A DNA stretch of 64,000 nt, from positions 2,046,001 to 2,110,000 of the forward strand of contig QUOL01000001.1 of NCBI GenBank assembly GCA_009761415.1. Reading direction: 5' to 3'. A program made the position numbers and the translations under genes. This document shows positions 58,493 to 64,000 of the stretch, piece by piece; position 1 is the first letter of the stretch, and every line of letters begins with the position of its first letter. Origin of the DNA: Sarcomyxa edulis. Taxonomy: Eukaryota > Basidiomycota > Agaricomycetes > Agaricales > Mycenaceae. The notes under the pieces are model-generated. The model worked only from the letters and a program-made list of their open reading frames with translations, searched no databases and was not told the origin of the DNA.

Positions 58493-60297
58493 ATGATCAT
58501 CCTGCCCTCGTTGTCTCGATTATTTTCCCGGAAACCTCGTGTGCTCGTGGCACCCCTGCTGCGCTCAGCTAGCACCCAGGCTCTTGGTCTGACAAGGATT
58601 TTGCAGAGGAACCGGGACGACGTTGTCATTACTTTTGCTAAACGAACCGCTCTTGGAAAAGTCAAGAAGGGTCAGCTCAAAGATACACCAGTCGATGAGC
58701 TTCTACATGCACTGTTTCGGGTACATCGTGTTCAAGTTCATTGCTTAACGATCAATACAATGTAACGACTTTATCAGGCAACTCTTGAGGAGACTCACCT
58801 TGATCCCTCCAAGATAGAAGACATATGTGTTGGTAAGATAATCATAGCTCTCAAGGAGAGGAGATCGTTGCTGAACATAGTGCACAGGGACATGTCATCC
58901 CCCTTCACCGCTCTACATATCCAGGGCTGCGGCTATTGCTGCTGGTATACCCTATGAAGTGCCAATATCTACGGTCAATCGGCTATGCTCCTCTGGGCTA
59001 ATGGCGGTCCGAACCATAGCTCATGCCATACAAGCCGGAGAAATCTCCCTTGGTGTAGCAATTGGCGTAGAGTCTATGAGTCAAAAGTGAGTTGACGTCA
59101 CTCGAGCTTACATATTGACAGTCTATATCATGGTATAGTCCTCGGCCAACTCCAGAAATTACAGAAGTGGTGGATGCCAACCCCGAAGCTCATGACTGCA
59201 TACAAGTCAGTTATTGCAGAGTTTAATCATACCTGGGACGACTCTGACTCGCCTCGCAGTCGATGGGTTGGACCTCGGAGATGGTAGCTCAACGTTATCA
59301 AGGTAGGTGATTGACGACTGGACTTGGGCGACAATATTAATGCGAGAGCTCTAGTTTCTCGCAAGAAACAAGATGAATATGCATTGATCTCGCACACTCG
59401 AGCCACCAATGTGATTGCTATCGCTGATGCTCCCTTCTTGTATTGATTGTTTTCTAGGCTCTAGCTGCTGGCATCTTCGAGGATGAGATTATCCCTATCA
59501 CATTGAAAGGTTCAGTGATCTCAACGGACGATACAATTCGTCCGGGTGTATCATTGGAATCACTCGCTTCTCTTAAACCTGCGTTTCAATGGGGTGAGTC
59601 CTCGACCACCGCAGGAAACGCTAGCGGTATCGGCGATGGGGCTGCTATATGTATCATGACAACGCGAGCACGCGCAGAGACAGAAGGCTTACCCGTCATA
59701 GGCAAGTGGGTTGGCACTGCCATAGCTGGTCAGACTTTCTGCATCGTTAGATGTATCGTCGAGTTTAACGATCAACGTCGCATAGGTGTTGAGCCGAGGT
59801 ACATGGGCTTGGGCCCTATTGCAGCCATACCAAAGATCCTTGCTCAGACAGGACTGTCGAAGGAGGACATTGATGTTTGGGAGGTCTGTGTCAAATCTCC
59901 TTGTATCAGTGGCGTGATCTACTGACGACACCGTCAGATTAATGAGGCATTTGCTTCGCAATTTGCGTATTGTGTCGAACAGCTGCATATCCCGATGGAC
60001 AAGATCAATCCGAAGTATGTCTTGTGAAATCATCCTTGCCTTCTCTTACGAGCGGATTCAAACAGTGGTGGCTCTATAGCCCTCACGCACCCACTTGGCA
60101 TGAGTAAGTCAACTCACAGCACGTGTACATCAAATTACTGATCAGGAATTTCTCTAGCGGGTCTTCGTCAGATTGTAACAGGTCTAGCTGAACTCAAACG
60201 GAAAGACCAGAAGCTCTTGTGTACTAGCATGTGCATAGGCAGTGGAATGGGTGCTGCTGGTATCTTCGTCAACGAGTCAAGTCGCAGCGCCCTTTAA
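58493..60297 (+). CDS. Acetyl-CoA acyltransferase (3-ketoacyl-CoA thiolase)
   Basis: 423 residues. Exons 58493..58720, 58778..58832, 58888..59086, 59139..59205, 59260..59302, 59355..59410, 59458..59728, 59786..59883, 59938..60014, 60066..60103, 60158..60297. Thiolytic cleavage of 3-ketoacyl-CoA. The nucleophile Cys is in STVNRLCSSGLMAV (C128). Also visible: ITFAKRTALGKVKKGQLKD, SGIGDGAA, INEAFASQFAYC, GGSIALTHPLGMTG and the second Cys in SMCIGSGMGAAG. The first 30 residues are rich in Arg, Leu and Ser (LSRLFSRKPRVLVAPLLRSA), like a mitochondrial presequence. The C-terminal tripeptide SAL is not a standard peroxisomal signal. Closest to peroxisomal POT1/FOX3-type sequences in the core; location therefore uncertain. 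Confidence 0.9.
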
Positions 60298-60601
60298 CGC
60301 GACTCGTTAGAGGCATTTTTCGTCCTTCCTCCTTGGCAAAGTACCTGCTGTGTCCATGCTTGTGTTGTACCAGAATCATATCATGAGTTTATACCTCCGA
60401 GATGGCCGGTATCGGACCGTATGTCCGGTGTCTCCCAAATGAGCTGAAACCCTAAATTACGTAAGTGCTATACAGTAGGTACCCTTCTCCGCTCGAGTGT
60501 GACTCGGCACCGCACGTCACGTCGCAAAAAGGTATTCGGAAATCTAGCAGAGACTGGAGATCGTTGTAAACTGATCTTGTATCCAGCACCCGTTCTTCAA
60601 G
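60298..60601. other. Thiolase 3' end / uS3 promoter
   Basis: No gene. Holds the thiolase 3' UTR and the uS3 promoter and leader. Confidence 0.5.
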
Positions 60602-61548
60602 ATGGCCGCTCAAATCAGCAAAAAGCGCAAGTTCGTCGCCGATGGTGTCTTCCGCGCCGAACTCAATGAATTCTTCACTCGTGAACTCGCCGAGGAAGGT
60701 TACTCTGGATGTGATGTCCGTGTAACTCACGCTCGTACTGAGGTGCGTCTTTGTCTGAATTTTAGTCGAAATCAAGGATGCTGAAGTTGTCCGAAAACTT
60801 AGATCATCATCCGTGCAACTCACACCCAGGAGGTCCTCGGAGAGAAGGGTCGTCGCATTCGTGAACTTACCGCTCTCGTCCAGAAGCGTTTCAAGTTCCC
60901 CGAAAACTCTCTCGAGCTCTACGCTGAGAAGGTCCAATACCGTGGTCTCTCTGCTATTGCTCAGTGCGAGAGTTTGAGGTACAAGCTTCTCGGTGGACTC
61001 GCCGTCCGAAGGTGTGTACTTCTGTACTTTCCAAATACAACACATATTCAGTGCATCCTTGAATCACTCGCAGGGCGTGCTATGGTGTCCTTCGTTTCGT
61101 TATGGAGTCTGGTGCTAAGGGTTGTGAAGTCGTCGTTTCCGGCAAACTTCGTGCTGCCCGTGCTAAATCGATGAAGTTCACTGATGGCTTCATGATCCAC
61201 TCCGGTCAACCCGCTCGCGACTTCGTTGACTATGCCGTCAGACACGTTCTGTTAAGACAGGGTGTCCTCGGAATCAAGGTCAAAATGTGAGTTTTACAGT
61301 CTAAATTTCGCTATGATCACAACTAAATTTTTGATCGATAAATCAGCATGAAAGGATGGGATCCAGCTGGCGAGCTCGGCCCTCGCAAACCCCTTCCCGA
61401 TTCCGTCGAGATCCGTGAGCCTCCCATCGACAAGATCGTTTCGGAGCCATCGTCTGAGCAGAAAGAGCCTATCCCAGTCCCCGCTGCACCACCAGTCGAG
61501 GAGTCCGCGTACCAGCCCGAGGCTTACGTTGAGCAACCTGTCCTATGA
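60602..61548 (+). CDS. RPS3: 40S ribosomal protein uS3
   Basis: 254 residues. Exons 60602..60742, 60803..61011, 61074..61286, 61347..61548. It begins [20 protein letters not shown] and shows the KH-type domain ([20 protein letters not shown]), [40 protein letters not shown] and [20 protein letters not shown]. The tail after residue 210 is Pro/Glu/Ala-rich, slightly longer than in yeast. uS3 lines the mRNA entry channel of the 40S subunit. Confidence 0.97.
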
Positions 61549-61843
61549 GTTATCTAGTCGGTTCTATCTGTTTTTTTGTTCCTTCAATGACATGACTATG
61601 CCCACACCGTTCGGGTGCAGAAACGTGTGCTGAAATATCGCAATGGCATACGCCGACAACTAGACGGATGCAAGCGTCAAACTTGCAGCTAATCGTAATG
61701 ACTATCGGTGCAGCAAATTGAAGTCGTTATATGTACATTCTGAAGACTAATAATACATCGATGAAAGTCAATACCCAAGTCATCCTAAACTTACCGAGAA
61801 AAGATCGAATCTGTAAAGTTACAGAAGAGGGTTAGTAGATTGT

Positions 61844-64000
61844 TCAGCCAGAACCTTGTTCGATATTTTGCGAAACACTACTGCCGGCGAATCCTCCAGG
61901 TCCGATGGGGAGATTGAAGTTCAAGGTGACAGTGCGACTGGAGGGCCAATGCTGTTGCATCACCTTGTCGACGCTGAGAGTGATCTTGACGGAAGAGAGA
62001 GTCTGCGATGGGTCGGAGACGGTTACATCGCCAGTTCCGGCGTTGTATATGAGGGCGATATTTCCGTCTGATACTATCGTCAACACGCCCATCCCTGTCC
62101 CCGAGGGTGTGAAGCAGACGGAACCACCGAGAGGATCCCAAAACACGACCATAGCAGTGTGGTGTGCGTCGTCAAATACCCCTGAAACATCAACATTGTT
62201 GACCTCTTGTAAACGCAAGTGTTGGCTTTTCCGATTGAAGGAGTCGGCATCAATGCCAGGGAACACAGTATACGCAAGTGGTTTTGTGATGTCGCGGTGG
62301 TCTATCCATGCTGCGAAGAGGTCGACGGTCTCTGGAGGTTGCGTCGAGGTGCCTATAGCCGCCCAATTTCCCGTCTTTTGTCCGACCTCCAATGACAACC
62401 CAAAAGTGCTTCCGTCGCAGCCTGAAAACGAATAGCCAACGTCACCGTGCCAAAGAGAGCGGGCACCTTCCCGCGTCATAGCCTGCTTCGAAAACCCGTC
62501 GACCAAGATCGACCCAGAATGACGTCTCTGATCCAAGACCGATAGAACTGGTGCCTTCGTTTTGGAGGTGATGTTAGAGACCATAACGTGCTGAACGTCG
62601 TCGTCCAAGAAGAACCACGCTTTCTGCCAGTGCAGTGAGTTTGTCGACGGATTCGTATATCGCATTGCGGCTATTCCGATGTTGCCGTTCGATGCACCTC
62701 CAACGAACGCCTCGATTCCGGTAAACTGGGTGTTGCCGCAAGTCAGAGCGGTAGCGTTATAGTCGACGGTAGTACCAGGGATCAGGTTCCAGTCCCATGC
62801 AGCCGCGATGTCTTCGTATTCGTCACCATGAAGATATGTGTAGACGGTGCCATCAGCCAGATGGAATCCCAAGGGCTATGAACCTAGACGTGAGCTAAGG
62901 TTCGGAGAATATATGCACAGCAGATAGTCACGTTTTGGAGGTTTGTGCATTCTGTATTCTTGCTTCTAGACGAATACATTTTCAGAGTTGTAACATAATT
63001 GCTACCGCGGTGCACCTGGCACGGCTCATAAGTGGGACGACTGGAACGAAGAGTATAGAAAGAATGATACCATATAGTCGTTGTCATAGAACATTCTGTT
63101 GCCGGTAAGACCGCCCACGTTGGCGTTAGGGGTGGTTTCTGATAGATTCCTGGCGACAGCTACCAGTGTATCAGACTGCCATTCTTTTCCAAGCTCGCTG
63201 ACTTCTGTCAAGTTGATCTTGATGCTTCCTGTTGCCCTGTAACATCGATATAAGTTGTCACGAGATGATTGAGAAAATGAAAGGAGTCACTGTGCATCAA
63301 TGACAGGGAAGGAAATAAATCGGCCCAGTACACTCTGATGGAACCCTATCAGAACAGGGTGGAAGATAGCAAACAATCGACTCACGAAATCCCAGTGCAA
63401 GACGCCAGTGATGATATTACGATATACCATCCACTGGTCTCCATCAAACAGCGTGGATAATGCGTCCTTTGAGGCCGGGTTGGCTTCAAACGATGTTCCT
63501 CCTGCTTCGATTTCGAGAGCCAGAATATCATTTGTACTAGATGGAAGTACTATAAGTTTACTTCTGTCCACAAGATAATACCACAACAAGACTCACTAGT
63601 CTTTTCCGTAATTTCCGTTGTAGAGCTGTATAACTTGTCAATCAAGGCCAAGCTATGAGCAACGATATTATACCCACTATGCCTATAGAAATTGATTTCG
63701 AAACAAACGGCATCAGCCTGCTGGGTCGGAAAGCAGAAATATTGATATGTCACACCTGCATGCTTCGAAGGTGTGTCAGATTTACCCAAATGACGACCAT
63801 TTGTGAGAGCATACCTGACCAAAACTCCCATCTGGTCTGATTCCATCAGCTTTCACGGCATTTTCGACTACTAGTTCGGCGTGCACTCTTCGATATGCAT
63901 CGGTAATAAGAGAGACGTTGACGTTGAGAAGGCCTTGGTCGATTCCGATCTTTGCGACGTCCAAAGTATTGGCACCAGTCAAAAATCCCGCACCGTTGAT
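61844..64000 (-). CDS. Polysaccharide lyase family 8 (5' end outside window)
   Basis: C-terminal part, at least 560 residues, running off the right end. Exons: 63815..>64000, 63754..63762, 63597..63625, 63386..63536, 63291..63334, 63071..63236, 62932..63015, 61844..62875. The sequence GIRPDGSFGQ-HAG-LYNGNYGKDYTND carries the catalytic His (in QHAG) and Tyr (in LYNGNYG) of PL8. It is followed by VGGLTGNRMFYDNDYMVHRG and by the beta-sandwich domain (GDEYEDIAAAWDWNLIPGTT, AYTVFPGIDAD). PL8 enzymes cleave hyaluronate, chondroitin, xanthan or glucuronan-type uronic-acid polymers by beta-elimination; which substrate applies here is not readable. The H-A-G codons form a separate 9-nt exon. Confidence 0.87.

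Noticed and set aside
1..64000. CRISPR arrays, bacterial operons or integrated virus
   Set aside because: No regularly spaced repeats, no ribosome-binding-site-led operons and no viral capsid, polymerase or integrase genes were seen; the gene structures are fungal throughout.

Overview
The window is nuclear DNA of a filamentous basidiomycete, most likely an agaricomycete (mushroom-forming fungus). Nearly every gene is cut by many introns of about 45-65 nt. The proteins include fungal-type uL13, LSM1, Ipi1, Med5, MEMO1/Mho1, an Spp1-like COMPASS subunit and a 460-residue eEF1A. Secreted polysaccharide-degrading enzymes (GH5 mannanase, PL8 lyase) sit beside them. I resolve 32 protein-coding genes (two cut by the window ends) and one tRNA. 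Exon joins were made by hand, following reading frame, GT/AG (rarely GC/AG) sites and family similarity recalled from knowledge. No database search was run.

Layout. 0-17 kb: uL13 (5' cut), a three-KH RNA-binding protein, a non-coding stretch (2.0-3.8 kb), a GRIP golgin, Mediator subunit Med5, a CDF zinc transporter (minus), eIF3h, and a secreted Ser/Thr-rich double-psi beta-barrel protein. 17.6-20.7 kb: Ipi1 of the Rix1 ribosome-maturation complex (minus). 21-31 kb: a more accessory block with a 19-exon GH5 mannanase, two paralogous small proteins of a family I cannot name, an NPC2/ML-type sterol or lipid carrier, a four-helix membrane protein and a 2EXR/F-box-like protein. 31-40 kb: a zinc alcohol dehydrogenase, an AIM6-like phosphodiesterase, mitochondrial ribosomal bL17m and bL32m, a membrane GNAT, complex I NDUFA5, an intron-containing tRNA-Ser(UGA) and LSM1. 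40-45 kb: a huge (about 1,535 aa) Spp1/CFP1-like PHD protein. 46-64 kb: an Stm1/SERBP1-like protein, a histidine phosphatase, MEMO1, eL32, a PAS-kinase-type kinase, eEF1A, a dienelactone hydrolase divergent from a thiolase, uS3, and the 3' part of a PL8 polysaccharide lyase that runs off the right end.

How the genes relate. As usual in fungi they are mostly independent housekeeping units. Translation is heavily represented (uL13, eL32, uS3, eEF1A, eIF3h, Stm1-like, Ipi1, two mitochondrial ribosomal proteins, one tRNA). Two divergent pairs share short promoters: bL32m/NDUFA5 (136 bp, both mitochondrial) and dienelactone hydrolase/thiolase (263 bp). The most novel-looking material is the small-protein family at 24 and 30 kb, the giant N-terminal extension of the Spp1-like protein, and several unusual gene structures (3-nt and 9-nt micro-exons, GC-AG introns, an 8-nt tRNA intron).
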